Below the pieces are notes generated by a model, which made no database searches, was not told where the DNA came from, and saw only the letters and a program-made list of their open reading frames with translations. The position numbers and the translations under genes are program-made. Below, piece after piece: positions 34,263-44,326 of a DNA stretch of 64,000 bases. The stretch's first letter is position 1. Every line of letters starts with the position of its first letter. This stretch comes from Denitrobaculum sp965225735 (GTDB lineage Bacteria > Pseudomonadota > Alphaproteobacteria > Kiloniellales > Kiloniellaceae), in assembly GCA_965225735.1 (NCBI GenBank), contig CBDDBN010000006.1, positions 1 through 64,000 of the forward strand. The letters run 5' to 3'.

Positions 34263-34883
34263 CTAGAGTCTTTGCCCAAGCCAGAGGGTTCGCGTCGGCG
34301 GCTCTTCCGGCAAACCCAGTTCCTGAAAGCCTTGCGACTTCCAAAAGCCGGAGGCACGTTCGTTGGCACGGTTGGTGCCGATATGGGCTGCGGTCACGCC
34401 TGCCGCGCGCGCTTTGTCGATCCAGGCCGCCAGCAAACGCGGTCCTATGCCCTGGCCCTGCAACCGGGGCAGAAGGTTCATATGGATGTGCGCGGGGAAA
34501 CGATCGGTCAGGGCGCGCGGCGGCTGTTCAGGATGATGGATCATGTAGGCCCGCTTTTGATCCGGGCTGCGCGCCTCCGGTGACATCGCGGAGGGATCGG
34601 GATGGCGCGCGCGCAGCGCCGGCCACCAGTCACGCTCCAGCCGCTGCGCCCAGGCGCGTGTGTCGGGAACCCCGAGCACGTAGCCGGCGACGCCTTCATC
34701 ATCTGCGGCGACCAGCACCAGATCCGGTTCCAGGTTCGCGTATGGCGCGGAATAGATTTCGCCGATCAGCTTGGGATCGTCGTAGAGATGCGATGCGTCC
34801 TCACCCGCCAGGCCAGTGGCCAGCGATATAGCGTAGAGAGCGTCGAGATCTTGCCGTGCGTAGGGTCTTATGGAAACGGGCAT
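34263..34883 (-). CDS. GNAT family N-acetyltransferase
   Basis: 206 residues. N-terminal SIRPYARQDLDALYAISLATGLAGEDASHLYDDP, the acetyl-CoA loop in LPRLQGQGIGPRLLAAWIDKARAAGVTAAHIGTNRANERASGFWKSQGF, a clear GNAT pattern (Q-x-x-G-I-G and the late N-x-R-A). The opening IRP..DLDALY.I and DDP..IGEIYSAPYA region is typical of a subgroup of bacterial GNATs acting on sugars or amines. A decayed duplicate of its first 30 codons and leader lies at 36130-36270. Confidence 0.85.
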   Translation of the reverse strand: MPVSIRPYARQDLDALYAISLATGLAGEDASHLYDDPKLIGEIYSAPYANLEPDLVLVAADDEGVAGYVLGVPDTRAWAQRLERDWWPALRARHPDPSAMSPEARSPDQKRAYMIHHPEQPPRALTDRFPAHIHMNLLPRLQGQGIGPRLLAAWIDKARAAGVTAAHIGTNRANERASGFWKSQGFQELGLPEEPPTRTLWLGQRL

Positions 34884-35174
34884 AGTCGTGAAGCTTTAAG
34901 GAGTCTGAACCACCGGCATCGGCTTTCGATGGCGCGCCTGCAGGCTAGTCCTAATCATCGCCAGAAGATAATCAATTGTGGAGCGTCTGGCAGCTTGAAG
35001 CGCTCTCCCGACAAGCTATGCAAATTCAGATTCTTTCGATTTGTATTTTCCATGGCGTAATCTCTGAACAAACCAGTCAACATGGGCCAAACCTAGGAGC
35101 ACCTTGTGTCGCTCGCTGGAAACAGGAGTGACCTTAGCCTTGGTCTGTGTTTGAAGCCGACTGAAGGGCACGAA

Positions 35175-36161
35175 ATGGCAGCGCAACAGAAACTGCAGAA
35201 CCCCACCGCCGGCATTGCCTTCATACTGATCGGCATCCTGGCAATCTCGATCAACGATATGCTGATCAAGTTTCTGTCCGGCGGTTACCCGCTGCATCAA
35301 ATGGTTTTCACCCGCTCCTTGATCGGTATTGGATTCAGTCTTGCGCTGGTGCAGGTCGAAGGCGGTTGGCGTATTTTGAAGACGGATCAGCCAGGCCTTC
35401 ATCTCTTGCGTGGCTTACTGATTGTCGCCGCCAATCTGACCTTTTTCACTGCGTTGGCGGTGATGCCGCTTGCCGAAGCCACGGCGGTGTTCTTTGTGGC
35501 CCCCCTGATGATCACCTTGCTGAGTATCCCCCTGCTTGGGGAAAAGGTCGGACCGCTGCGGATCGGCGCGGTGATCGTGGGCTTTGCCGGCGTAATCATT
35601 ATGACACGCCCCTGGGCGAGCGGCGGTGAGCGCGAGATTAGCCTTTTGATATACGCCCTGCCTGTGGTGGCCGCCTTCACCTACGCCCTTAACAACGTGC
35701 TAACCCGAATGCTTGGCGTGAAGTCCAAAGCATCGGCAATGGCGGTCTACATTCAAGGCACCTTCATTGCTGTGAGTTTTCTGTTCTGGCTCGTGGCTGG
35801 CGACGGCCATTTCGCGCAGGGACTTGAAAATGAAAGCCTGATTTTCCTGTTGCGCGCCTGGACTCGACCCGAGGGCACCGATCTGTGGCTGTTTGCCGGG
35901 CTGGGACTCAACTCGGCGATCATCGGTTATTGTCTTGGACAGGCCTATAGGATGGCCGATGCCGCCACCGTGGCTCCCTTTGAATATGTCGGGCTGCCGC
36001 TCGCGATATTCTGGGGCTGGGTCATCTGGGGCGAACTGCCGGATCTGGCGGTCTTGGCAGGTATCGCGCTGATCCTGGGGTCAGGGCTTTTCGTTTTCCT
36101 GCGCGAACGACAAAAGAACCGAAGTGTGGTTAGCGGTAAACGGGTGCACCGAAGATACTGA
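35175..36161 (+). CDS. EamA/DMT-family transporter
   Basis: About 328 residues from ATG at 35175 (MAAQQKLQNPTAGIAFILIG), preceded by GAAGGGCACGAA. Ten hydrophobic segments in two EamA repeats: the first ends IPLLGEKVGPLRIGAVIVGFAGVIIMTRP, the second EYVGLPLAIFWGWVIWGELPDLAVLAGIALILGSG. Such proteins export metabolites or amino acids. The last dozen codons overlap the antisense GNAT remnant, so its polar tail (NRSVVSGKRVHRRY) may have come from that rearrangement. Confidence 0.85.
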   Translation: MAAQQKLQNPTAGIAFILIGILAISINDMLIKFLSGGYPLHQMVFTRSLIGIGFSLALVQVEGGWRILKTDQPGLHLLRGLLIVAANLTFFTALAVMPLAEATAVFFVAPLMITLLSIPLLGEKVGPLRIGAVIVGFAGVIIMTRPWASGGEREISLLIYALPVVAAFTYALNNVLTRMLGVKSKASAMAVYIQGTFIAVSFLFWLVAGDGHFAQGLENESLIFLLRAWTRPEGTDLWLFAGLGLNSAIIGYCLGQAYRMADAATVAPFEYVGLPLAIFWGWVIWGELPDLAVLAGIALILGSGLFVFLRERQKNRSVVSGKRVHRRY

Positions 36162-36270
36162 GATGCGCCGCGCCACGGCCCGCCAGGTCGGTGGTGAACG
36201 AGATAGCATAGAGTCTCTCGAGATCTCGCGAGATGGAGGGTCGTATCGCAGCAGGCCAGTCGTGAAGCTT
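36130..36270 (-). pseudogene. Degenerate duplicate of a GNAT gene 5' end
   Basis: Read on the minus strand, this stretch begins with the same leader bases found just before the intact GNAT start (AAGCTTCACGACT) and continues in frame as AIRPSISRDLERLYAISFTTDLAG, close to the intact IRPYARQDLDALYAISLATGLAG (17 of 29 residues alike by eye, about 70% of 87 bases). The ATG is gone (TGGCC in its place) and a stop comes at 36130 after HLSIFGAPVYR. It is a remnant of a duplicated or replaced GNAT gene. Confidence 0.7.
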
Positions 36271-36285
36271 ACAGTCAGATGCCCG

Positions 36286-36921
36286 TTACCGGTAGTTCGG
36301 AACGACTTCTATCGGTCTCGGATCATCGATCATTCGCACAGTTGGTGCGCCCGCTTCGTTCCAGCGAAACAGTGTGATGTGCCAAAGCCCCGGACGGCGA
36401 CGGGAAGGATCGATCAATCCGAGGTGACCGGCGTTTCTCAGATCGTCGGCGGCGCTCCATGACCTCGGGGTACGTTCGGCCTCCAATGCACTTTGCCAAG
36501 GTTGACGCGCATCTTCGTAGACTGACGCGGCTTTCGGACTTCGCAGATCGAACAGTTCACAGCAGTCTATCTCAAAGGTAAGCAGCACCCTCGGCGGACC
36601 GCCTTCAATCACGTACTGCCCAATCGCCACCCGGGCGCTTTCTTCATTCGGACTGAGATAGAGCGCGTCCTGCCCACCTCGGTTGAAGCGTGCGGGAGGA
36701 CGGTCATTCCGCCCACGCGCCAGGTGTATGTCGAGGTCGACCTCACTGAGCGCGATCTTCACAAATTTGCCGGAAACCTTGGTGAGCATCGTCCATCTCT
36801 CACGTAATGCGGCGACGCTAAGACCGAGCACTTGGAATTGCAAGTAAAGGCGCTTGGCGCAAGCAGTTGCAGACAGGCCAGCGCTGAACGCGGCGGGAAG
36901 CCACGCGAACGAATCAGGCAT
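36286..36921 (-). CDS. RES-domain protein (orphan NAD-degrading toxin-like)
   Basis: 211 residues. From residue 52 the protein matches the RES fold: KIALSEVDLDIHLARGRNDRPPARFNRGGQDALYLSPNEESARVAIGQYVIEGG, with the conserved Arg (RFN-x-G), Glu (NEESA) and a later Ser in RSWSAADDL. RES toxins degrade NAD+ and normally pair with an Xre/MbcA-ParS (DUF2384) antitoxin encoded just upstream. No such gene exists here: only 108 bases separate this start from the divergent gene. The extra N-terminal 50 residues might replace it, or this is a non-toxic relative. Start supported by AAGG 7 bases upstream. Confidence 0.65.
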   Translation of the reverse strand: MPDSFAWLPAAFSAGLSATACAKRLYLQFQVLGLSVAALRERWTMLTKVSGKFVKIALSEVDLDIHLARGRNDRPPARFNRGGQDALYLSPNEESARVAIGQYVIEGGPPRVLLTFEIDCCELFDLRSPKAASVYEDARQPWQSALEAERTPRSWSAADDLRNAGHLGLIDPSRRRPGLWHITLFRWNEAGAPTVRMIDDPRPIEVVPNYR

Positions 36922-37029
36922 CTGCGGCCTTCGGCATCGGATCAGATTAACGGTCGTTCCGTCGCGCGAACGCCGTTACACTGACGGCCTATTTCATCGA
37001 TTTCGACTCCAACCGCATTGCGGAGCTCC

Positions 37030-37602
37030 ATGGCTGACCCAAGCAGTGAACTTTCTCTTCTGACCTCCGATCCCCGTGTTCTGGGGGCCGTCGTGGCTGG
37101 GGCCGCGACCCTCGTCGTTTTTGCCGCCAGCAAGGTCCACGACGTCTGGGTGACCGCGAAGGTCAAACGCGACAGCAAGCGGCGCCTGATCAACGCGATC
37201 TACACCGAGATCGGCCACAACAAGGAAGAACTGATCAAAGCCGTCGAGAAGTCGCCCTCCACGGCGGCCCTGATGCGGGCGTTGGAGGAAGACGATCGCC
37301 GGACGGTCCACATGGTCTACGCCCGCAACATGCGATTCTTCGAGGACCTAAAGAGCGAGCTTCATGTACTGCCATCGGCCCTGCTGGGACATACGGTGAA
37401 GTTCTATAACTGTCTGGAATCGGTTTATGCCCAAATGGACGGTTTCGAACGCGAGAGCTTCAAAACTATGACGCCCGGCGGCAAACGCGCCACCATGGAA
37501 AATCTGATCGACAAGATGCTGGAGGCAACCGCGCTTGCCGGTGTCGCCCGCAGTCAGTTCGAAGCCCACTTCACACATCTGCGCAAGAACGATCAAAAAT
37601 AA
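37030..37602 (+). CDS. Hypothetical single-span membrane protein
   Basis: About 190 residues from ATG at 37030 (MADPSSELSLLTSDPRVLG, GGAG upstream). One membrane segment near residues 15-34 (VLGAVVAGAATLVVFAASKV) is followed by a long helical, charged cytosolic part (KVKRDSKRRLINAIYTEIGHNKEELIKAVEKSP ... DLKSELHVLPSALLGHTVKFYNCLESVYAQMDGFERESF). I do not recognise the family. The small helical layout with E-I-x-H-N-K resembles uncharacterised membrane-anchored proteins found next to defence or stress genes, but no function can be assigned. Confidence 0.65.
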   Translation: MADPSSELSLLTSDPRVLGAVVAGAATLVVFAASKVHDVWVTAKVKRDSKRRLINAIYTEIGHNKEELIKAVEKSPSTAALMRALEEDDRRTVHMVYARNMRFFEDLKSELHVLPSALLGHTVKFYNCLESVYAQMDGFERESFKTMTPGGKRATMENLIDKMLEATALAGVARSQFEAHFTHLRKNDQK

Positions 37603-37944
37603 AGCCCATCCGCCGAGAAATCAGGCGGTGGACTTACAAAAACTGCAAATTGTGAAGAGTTTGTGTTTGCAGAGAAAGCAAAAGGCTATTGAAGCCAAAC
37701 CTCTTAGAGGTTCGGTCTTAAACGCCCCAGGGCTGCGGTCCACTCAACATCGTTGTCCTCCGGCTCTGCCTGGAACTGCCTGAAACAGCAGGATAGTTCC
37801 CAAAGGTTACGTGTTTATAGCATATCAGCGCTTTTTCGTCCATCTGTCGGCTATTATGTAGCACTTTATGCCATCACTTCAAGTAGATAGCGGAGATGGG
37901 CTGTCATGTCGCAGTCTTAGCGATGATCACTGAAGGAAGCTCAA
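37603..37944. other. Intergenic region with one hairpin
   Basis: About 340 bases with no supported gene. A stem-loop at 37695-37715 (CCAAACCTC, TTA, GAGGTTCGG, one mismatch) is followed by TCTTA and could end the preceding transcript. The rest, moderately AT-rich, shows no tRNA or repeat. Confidence 0.4.
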
Positions 37945-39348
<1,404 letters not shown>

Positions 39349-39424
39349 GAAGAAACCGGCTGCATGATGAAGAAAGCGGATACCTGCGAAAGATGCCACA
39401 ATCCTCAAGACACCGCGACCGCAA

Positions 39425-39440
39425 AGTTGTATATACAACT
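39425..39440. promoter_or_regulatory. HutC-like operator, perfect 16-bp palindrome
   Basis: AGTTGTATATACAACT is its own complement. The core TTGTATATACAA matches the HutC operator type known for hut promoters. It lies in the 141-base gap between divergent hutF and hutI, where one repressor dimer can control both. hutC itself is not in the window. Confidence 0.7.
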
Positions 39441-39489
39441 GAAATTCCTTGAGCGTGACGGCTCAGGTAGGACGATAAGGACAAAAGGC

Positions 39490-40716
39490 ATGTGGGATCG
39501 ACTCTGGATCAACGCGCATCTGGCCACCATGGCAGCCGGCGGCTCCGCCTATGGCGCCATCCCGGAGGGCGCCATCGCCTGCCAGGACGGCAAGATCGTC
39601 TGGGTTGGGCCGCAAGCGGAACTGCCGGGGAGTCCGGAAACACTGGGCGGTGAAGTCATCGACCTGGCAGGTCGTTGGATCACGCCGGGACTGATCGACT
39701 GTCACACGCACCTGGTCTACGGCGGTAACCGCGCGCGGGAGTTCGAGCTGCGGCTGGAGGGCGCGAGTTACGAAGAGATCGCCCGGGCCGGCGGCGGTAT
39801 CCGCAATACAGTGAAGGCGACTCGCGCCGCCAACGAAGACGAACTTTATGAAGGCGCCCTGCCCCGCTTGAAGAGTCTGCTGGCCGAGGGGGTGACCACC
39901 CTCGAGATCAAATCGGGTTACGGCCTGAACTTGGAGACGGAACTGAAGCAGCTGCGGGTCGCGCGGCGGCTCGGCGCCGATCATCCGGTGACGGTCTCCA
40001 CGACCTTCCTTGGCGCCCATGCTCTGCCGCCGGAGTTCGAGGGCGACAGCGACGGCTATATCGACGCGGTCTGCGCCATGATGCCGGAGGTGGCGGCCTC
40101 GGGTCTCGCGGATGTGGTCGACGCCTTCTGCGAGAACATCGGTTTTTCCCACGCGCAGACGGCCCGGGTGTTCCAGGCGGCGCGCGACAACGGCCTGCCG
40201 GTCAAGCTGCACGCGGATCAGCTCTCCGATCTGGAGGGCGCGAAGCTGGCGGCCGACTTCGGCGCTCTGTCCGCCGATCATCTGGAATACACCTCAGAGG
40301 CCGGCGCCCAGGCCATGGCGGCGGCCGGCACGGTCGCGGTCCTGCTGCCTGGCGCCTTCTACTTTCTGCGCGAGACCAAGCTGCCGCCCATGGAGGCCTT
40401 CCGCGCCGCCGGTGTGCCCATCGCCATCGCGACCGATTGCAACCCCGGCTCCTCCCCCGCCACCTCGCTGCTGCTGATGCTCAACATGGCCTGCACCCTC
40501 TTCCGCATGACGCCTGAGGAAGCATTGCTGGGCGTGACCCGCCATGGAGCCAAAGCGCTGGGCCTGCAGGACAGCCGGGGGACCTTGGAAACCGGCAAGG
40601 TGGCGGATCTGTGTGTGTGGAACATTGAATCGCCCGCGGAGCTGGCTTACAGGATTGGGTTCAATCCGCTGGTGACGGCGGTGAAGGATGGGCGAGATGT
40701 GGTGTTAGGAGTTTGA
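39490..40716 (+). CDS. hutI: Imidazolonepropionase (HutI)
   Basis: About 408 residues from ATG at 39490 (MWDRLWINAHLATMA), with AAGGA/AAAGG upstream; the frame is open to 39364 but that part lies in the regulatory gap. Amidohydrolase metal site: LIDCHTHLVYGG, conserved RGGGI-type RAGGGIRNTV, IKSGYGL, HADQLSD, SADHLEY and ATDCNPGSSP. It converts imidazolone-propionate to N-formimidoylglutamate, which HutF then deiminates. Histidase and urocanase genes are not in this window. Confidence 0.93.
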   Translation: MWDRLWINAHLATMAAGGSAYGAIPEGAIACQDGKIVWVGPQAELPGSPETLGGEVIDLAGRWITPGLIDCHTHLVYGGNRAREFELRLEGASYEEIARAGGGIRNTVKATRAANEDELYEGALPRLKSLLAEGVTTLEIKSGYGLNLETELKQLRVARRLGADHPVTVSTTFLGAHALPPEFEGDSDGYIDAVCAMMPEVAASGLADVVDAFCENIGFSHAQTARVFQAARDNGLPVKLHADQLSDLEGAKLAADFGALSADHLEYTSEAGAQAMAAAGTVAVLLPGAFYFLRETKLPPMEAFRAAGVPIAIATDCNPGSSPATSLLLMLNMACTLFRMTPEEALLGVTRHGAKALGLQDSRGTLETGKVADLCVWNIESPAELAYRIGFNPLVTAVKDGRDVVLGV

Positions 40717-40756
40717 AACCGGTTTGTCTTTGAATGACGACGGCATATAAGGAGGG

Positions 40757-41221
40757 ATGACGTCACCTCCAGAAACTGATCGCCAGTACGCGCAATTTAT
40801 AGCCCTCGGGATGGCTGATCCTGCGGAGATCACGCAACTATTGGGTATCGAACCGACCGAAAGCTGGAAAGTCGGTGACAAGTATGAACGCAGAGGTCGC
40901 AGCTTCAAACGTCGAAGTTCGATGTGGCTCCTCGACAGTGGTTTCAACGACACTTATCCGTTTGAAGATCACATCGAAGCGCTTCTGAAAAAACTCGAAC
41001 CTCACCGGAGCGAATTGTTGGATATAGGCACACGATACAGCATAAAAATCTCCTGCGTGGCCTACGTGTACCAGAGTTTCGGACTCGAATTGCCCTTCGA
41101 CTTCCAACGGCGTGCCACGGAACTCGGTATCGGGTTTAGCTTCTCGGGCTATAGTTTTGGGGACTTTCACGAGGAAATGGTGGAGCTTAGAGAAGAGCTT
41201 GGCATTCGGGGCGAGGGGTAA
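40757..41221 (+). CDS. DUF4279-domain protein
   Basis: 154 residues. Pattern of DUF4279: PAEITQLLGIEPTESWKVGDKYERRGRSFKRRSSMWLLDSG near the N terminus and FQRRATELGIGFSFSGYSFGD at the end. Function unknown; members often occur near polymorphic-toxin immunity genes. The ribosome site AAGGAGG sits unusually close to ATG. It is followed after 6 bases by a second small hypothetical gene and the two are likely co-transcribed. Base composition is lower in GC than the hut genes beside it. Confidence 0.75.
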   Translation: MTSPPETDRQYAQFIALGMADPAEITQLLGIEPTESWKVGDKYERRGRSFKRRSSMWLLDSGFNDTYPFEDHIEALLKKLEPHRSELLDIGTRYSIKISCVAYVYQSFGLELPFDFQRRATELGIGFSFSGYSFGDFHEEMVELREELGIRGEG

Positions 41222-41227
41222 GGAAGC

Positions 41228-41728
41228 GTGTCCAAACTTTGTTTCGAACTGGTACCTGGAAAAGGTGCTTTGCCGCTTCTGTTAGGATCCAGTCGGCGCG
41301 GTATCGGCGAGACAATGGAGGGTCTAGGTCACAAGATCTCAGCGAGGCATGGCCAAAGCGACCGTTACGTCCGAAACTGCGTTCAAATCGAATTTGACGA
41401 AGATGGCCTCGCCAGCTTCATTGGGATATCGACGGATAGCGGAATTGAATTGATCTACCGCGGTCGCGATATCTTGCATCTTCCATCGCATGAAGTATTC
41501 GATCTAATAAAAGAAAACGAACCTGAATGTGATTTCGAATACTCTGATGTCACCCATCTCTTTCGCAATCAAATCATCACACTTTGGGACGCCGACGAAC
41601 AGTACGACAGCTTTGACGAACGCTTTCCTGTTTGGGGGCAAATAGGAATAGGAAACGAGAACTATCTTGCGGCAATTGACGAAATTGACCGCAAGGCACG
41701 TGAAAGGCGCGAGCGACGTAGAGATTGA
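41228..41728 (+). CDS. Hypothetical protein, immunity-protein-like
   Basis: 166 residues, start GTG at 41228 (GGGGTAAGGA upstream). Mixed alpha/beta, acidic, with FELVPGKGALPLLLGSSRRGIGETMEGLGHK, NCVQIEFDEDGLASFIGIS and FEYSDVTHLFRNQIITLWDADEQYDS. It resembles the general look of small acidic immunity or SMI1/KNR4-type proteins but I cannot name a family. The C terminus is strongly basic (RKARERRERRRD). Pairs with the DUF4279 gene upstream. No toxin gene is nearby in this window. Confidence 0.6.
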   Translation: MSKLCFELVPGKGALPLLLGSSRRGIGETMEGLGHKISARHGQSDRYVRNCVQIEFDEDGLASFIGISTDSGIELIYRGRDILHLPSHEVFDLIKENEPECDFEYSDVTHLFRNQIITLWDADEQYDSFDERFPVWGQIGIGNENYLAAIDEIDRKARERRERRRD

Positions 41729-41853
41729 GTAGTCGCGTTATTCATCGCAGTTTTTTACTGCGTGAAACTTCCACTCGCAGATCACAGACGGGGCAACAGG
41801 TGCTCAGCCTGGCAGAACTGGCTAATCACTGCGCGTGCCTTTCGAGGGCATCC

Positions 41854-41885
41854 AAAAAAAGGGCGCCCGGACGAAGCCGGGCGCC
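41854..41885 (-). terminator. Rho-independent terminator of phoX
   Basis: Read on the minus strand: a perfect 9-bp stem (GGCGCCCGG / CCGGGCGCC, loop CTTCGT) followed by a run of seven T. It begins about 20 bases after the phoX stop. The clearest intrinsic terminator in the window. Confidence 0.9.
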
Positions 41886-41906
41886 AGATCAAATTCTTGC
41901 AGTGAA

Positions 41907-43793
41907 TCAGCCGACCAGACCGCCGTCGTCGCGGGTGACGGCGATGACCGCGGAGCGCGGAACGCTGTCGCCGCCCTCGGGCCAGTGGCTATTGCCCTTT
42001 TCGCCCGGGTGCTGGATACCGACGAACATCGTGCGGCGGTCCGGCGACCAGGTAAGGCCGGTCACTTCGCACTCGTTCGGGCCGACCAGGAAGCGACGGA
42101 TTTCACCGGTGACCGGATCGCCCGCCAGCATCTGGTTGTTGCCCTGACCGGCAAAGTCGTCCTTGTTCGAGTAGTTGCCATCGGTCTGGATCCAGACGAT
42201 GCCGTTGCTGTCGAACTTGAGACCGTCGGGCGAGTTGAACATGTTGCCGTCGTTCACGTTCTTGGAACCGCCCTTGGCGTCCTGGTGCACGGTCGGGTTA
42301 CCGGCGAGGACATAGAGGTCCCAACGGAAACCTGCCGCGGTGTGATCGGCGTTGTCAGGCCACCAGCGCACGATCTGGCCGTACTTGTTGGCTTCACGCG
42401 GGTTCGGACCACCAACCGGGGTTTCGTCACCGCCCTTGTTCGGCTTGACACCACGGTTTTTGTTGTTGGTCAGCGCGCAGTAGACTTCCGCCGCATTCGG
42501 GTTCGCGGCAATCCACTCCGGGCGGTCCATAGTGGTCGCACCGACCGCCGAGCCAGCCTGACGCGAATGGATGCAGATTTCCGCAGCCGACGCCATGCCG
42601 GTGGTTTCCGGGGTCAGGTCGATCCACTGGCCGGAGCCGTCGTCGTTGAACTTGGCGACCGACAGCGTGCCCTTTTCGAGTAGATGATCGGTGTCCGCCC
42701 CAGGCGCATAGACGCCCTCGGATACGAAGCGGTACATGAACTCGCCACGCTCGTCGTCGCCCATATAGACCACGACACGGCCGTCGTTGTTGACTACGGC
42801 TTCGGCGTTTTCGTGCTTGAAGCGGCCCAGAGCGGTCAGCTTACGCGGCGTCGAGTTCGGATCGCTCGGATCGATCTCGACGATGTAGCCATTCCGGTTC
42901 GGCTCGTTCGGATTTTTGGAAACGTCGAAACGGTCGTCGATCTTGGCCCAGCTGTAGCCCCAGTCCTTGGAGGAAACGCCGTAGCGCTTCAGTTCGGCCG
43001 AAGTTTCGTGGGCCTCGTCAGCCGCCGAGTAATAGCCGTTGAAGTTTTCCTCGCAGGTCAGGTATGTGCCCCAGGGGGTCATGCCGTTACCGCAGTTGTT
43101 CCAGGTGCCCAGGGACTTCGTACCGCTCGGGTCAGCAGCGGTCTTCAGCAGATCATGGCCAGCAGCCGGACCGGTCAGAGCCATTTCGGTTTTCGGAGTG
43201 ATGCGGCGGTTGTAGGGGCTGTCTTTGACGATCTGCCATTTGCCGTCGACCTGGGCGATCTCCACGATGGAAATGCCGTGGGCCGCCATGCCCTTTGCGA
43301 TTTCGTCTTCGTCGGTCAGAACTTTTTCACCGCTCACCGACAGGACGTTGCGGTTGGTGTACTCGTTGTTGACCACCAGCAGCAGCTTACCGTCGACGAT
43401 GAAGACGTCCATGCCGTCGTTGTTGTCGCCGAATGCCATTTCCTGACTGGCGGAGGTGCCACGCGTGGCATGGTCGAACTCCGGCGCAGAGGACCACAGC
43501 GGGTCACCCCAACGCACAAGGATGTCGGCCTTGTAGCCGGCCGGCACCGAGATGCCGTCCTCCGTCGAGGTCGAGATCGCATCGAAAGAGAAGCGATTGG
43601 CTGCGGCTTTGGCATCAGAGGCGGCAAGGGTGCTTCCGAGCGCGGCAAAGCTGCCGAAGGCCAAGATCCCGCCGAGCATGCCGCGACGGCTGATGGCGGC
43701 CTCGACAACCCGGTCGAAGTCGCATTCCTCCGGACGCGGGCTGTTGATTTCATCGAACTCGTCGAACGAGAGTTCCTTGTCACTATTTTTCAT
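41907..43793 (-). CDS. phoX: PhoX-family alkaline phosphatase/phosphodiesterase
   Basis: 628 residues from ATG at 43793 (AGGAAGGTGG upstream). The Tat signal ISRRGMLGGILAFGSFAALGS lies around residues 34-60. PhoX core: NNEYTNRNVLS, NCGNGMTPWGTYLTCEENFNGYY with the metal-binding Glu/Asn set, ENAEAVVNNDGRVVVYMGDDERGEFMYRFVS, SPDGLKFDSNGIVWIQTDGN and MFVGIQHPGE. PhoX enzymes are periplasmic, Ca/Fe dependent and release phosphate from esters under phosphate starvation. No clear PHO box is seen upstream by eye. It stands alone. Confidence 0.9.
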   Translation of the reverse strand: MKNSDKELSFDEFDEINSPRPEECDFDRVVEAAISRRGMLGGILAFGSFAALGSTLAASDAKAAANRFSFDAISTSTEDGISVPAGYKADILVRWGDPLWSSAPEFDHATRGTSASQEMAFGDNNDGMDVFIVDGKLLLVVNNEYTNRNVLSVSGEKVLTDEDEIAKGMAAHGISIVEIAQVDGKWQIVKDSPYNRRITPKTEMALTGPAAGHDLLKTAADPSGTKSLGTWNNCGNGMTPWGTYLTCEENFNGYYSAADEAHETSAELKRYGVSSKDWGYSWAKIDDRFDVSKNPNEPNRNGYIVEIDPSDPNSTPRKLTALGRFKHENAEAVVNNDGRVVVYMGDDERGEFMYRFVSEGVYAPGADTDHLLEKGTLSVAKFNDDGSGQWIDLTPETTGMASAAEICIHSRQAGSAVGATTMDRPEWIAANPNAAEVYCALTNNKNRGVKPNKGGDETPVGGPNPREANKYGQIVRWWPDNADHTAAGFRWDLYVLAGNPTVHQDAKGGSKNVNDGNMFNSPDGLKFDSNGIVWIQTDGNYSNKDDFAGQGNNQMLAGDPVTGEIRRFLVGPNECEVTGLTWSPDRRTMFVGIQHPGEKGNSHWPEGGDSVPRSAVIAVTRDDGGLVG

Positions 43794-44326
43794 GCCACCT
43801 TCCTTCTTACTGAAATCTAGTTGGTTGTGAGCTGACCTACACCTCGACCGGGAACCCAACGCTGTCGTTTTTCGCCTCGTCGACTCCCCGGCTCTATTCT
43901 CCGTCACGCTCTACGCAATCTTTGTTGCAGTATGATGACAATCTAGCACGTTTGTTGTCGAAAGCAGCCTCTGAAGACTCGAGAGTTGCGGAATACCCTC
44001 TCCGCCTGACTGACTTAATAGGGAAATTCAATCAAGAAAGCCTGCGGCAGTGCCGAATACCTGGGTATTCCGAGCAGGTCGGCAAACCACTATCCGCTAG
44101 ACCTGAGACAGCCGACTTAAGAGCAACATCCAAGCACCGAAATGAGCGGTCCGGCGCAAGAACAGCTTTACGGATTTGTTACAGAAGATGTCTTCACACC
44201 TTCGAGCACGTGGAATTTCGCAAGCGAAAACAACGCTCACCCGGATTCGAATCGGGTGGGGAATTTTGTCGGTTCAGAGGCGTTCGTTTTTCGCTGGACG
44301 ATGGGGTGTATTCGCGCCGGCTCCAA
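43794..44326. other. Intergenic region upstream of phoX
   Basis: About 530 bases. The half next to phoX should carry its promoter; no clean CTGTCAT repeat is seen. A 6-bp hairpin (CACCCG/CGGGTG, loop GATTCGAAT) at 44238-44258 looks like a tRNA T-arm but the loop is two bases too long and no other tRNA part follows. A 141-codon frame on the plus strand (43922-44347) has no family likeness and I do not call it. Confidence 0.4.

Noticed and set aside
42684..43820. Long plus-strand frame opposite phoX
   Set aside because: Antisense shadow; PhoX motifs and terminator are on the minus strand.
44238..44258. tRNA T-arm-like hairpin with GATTCGAAT loop
   Set aside because: The loop is too long for a T-loop and no D-arm, anticodon arm or acceptor stem can be placed around it.
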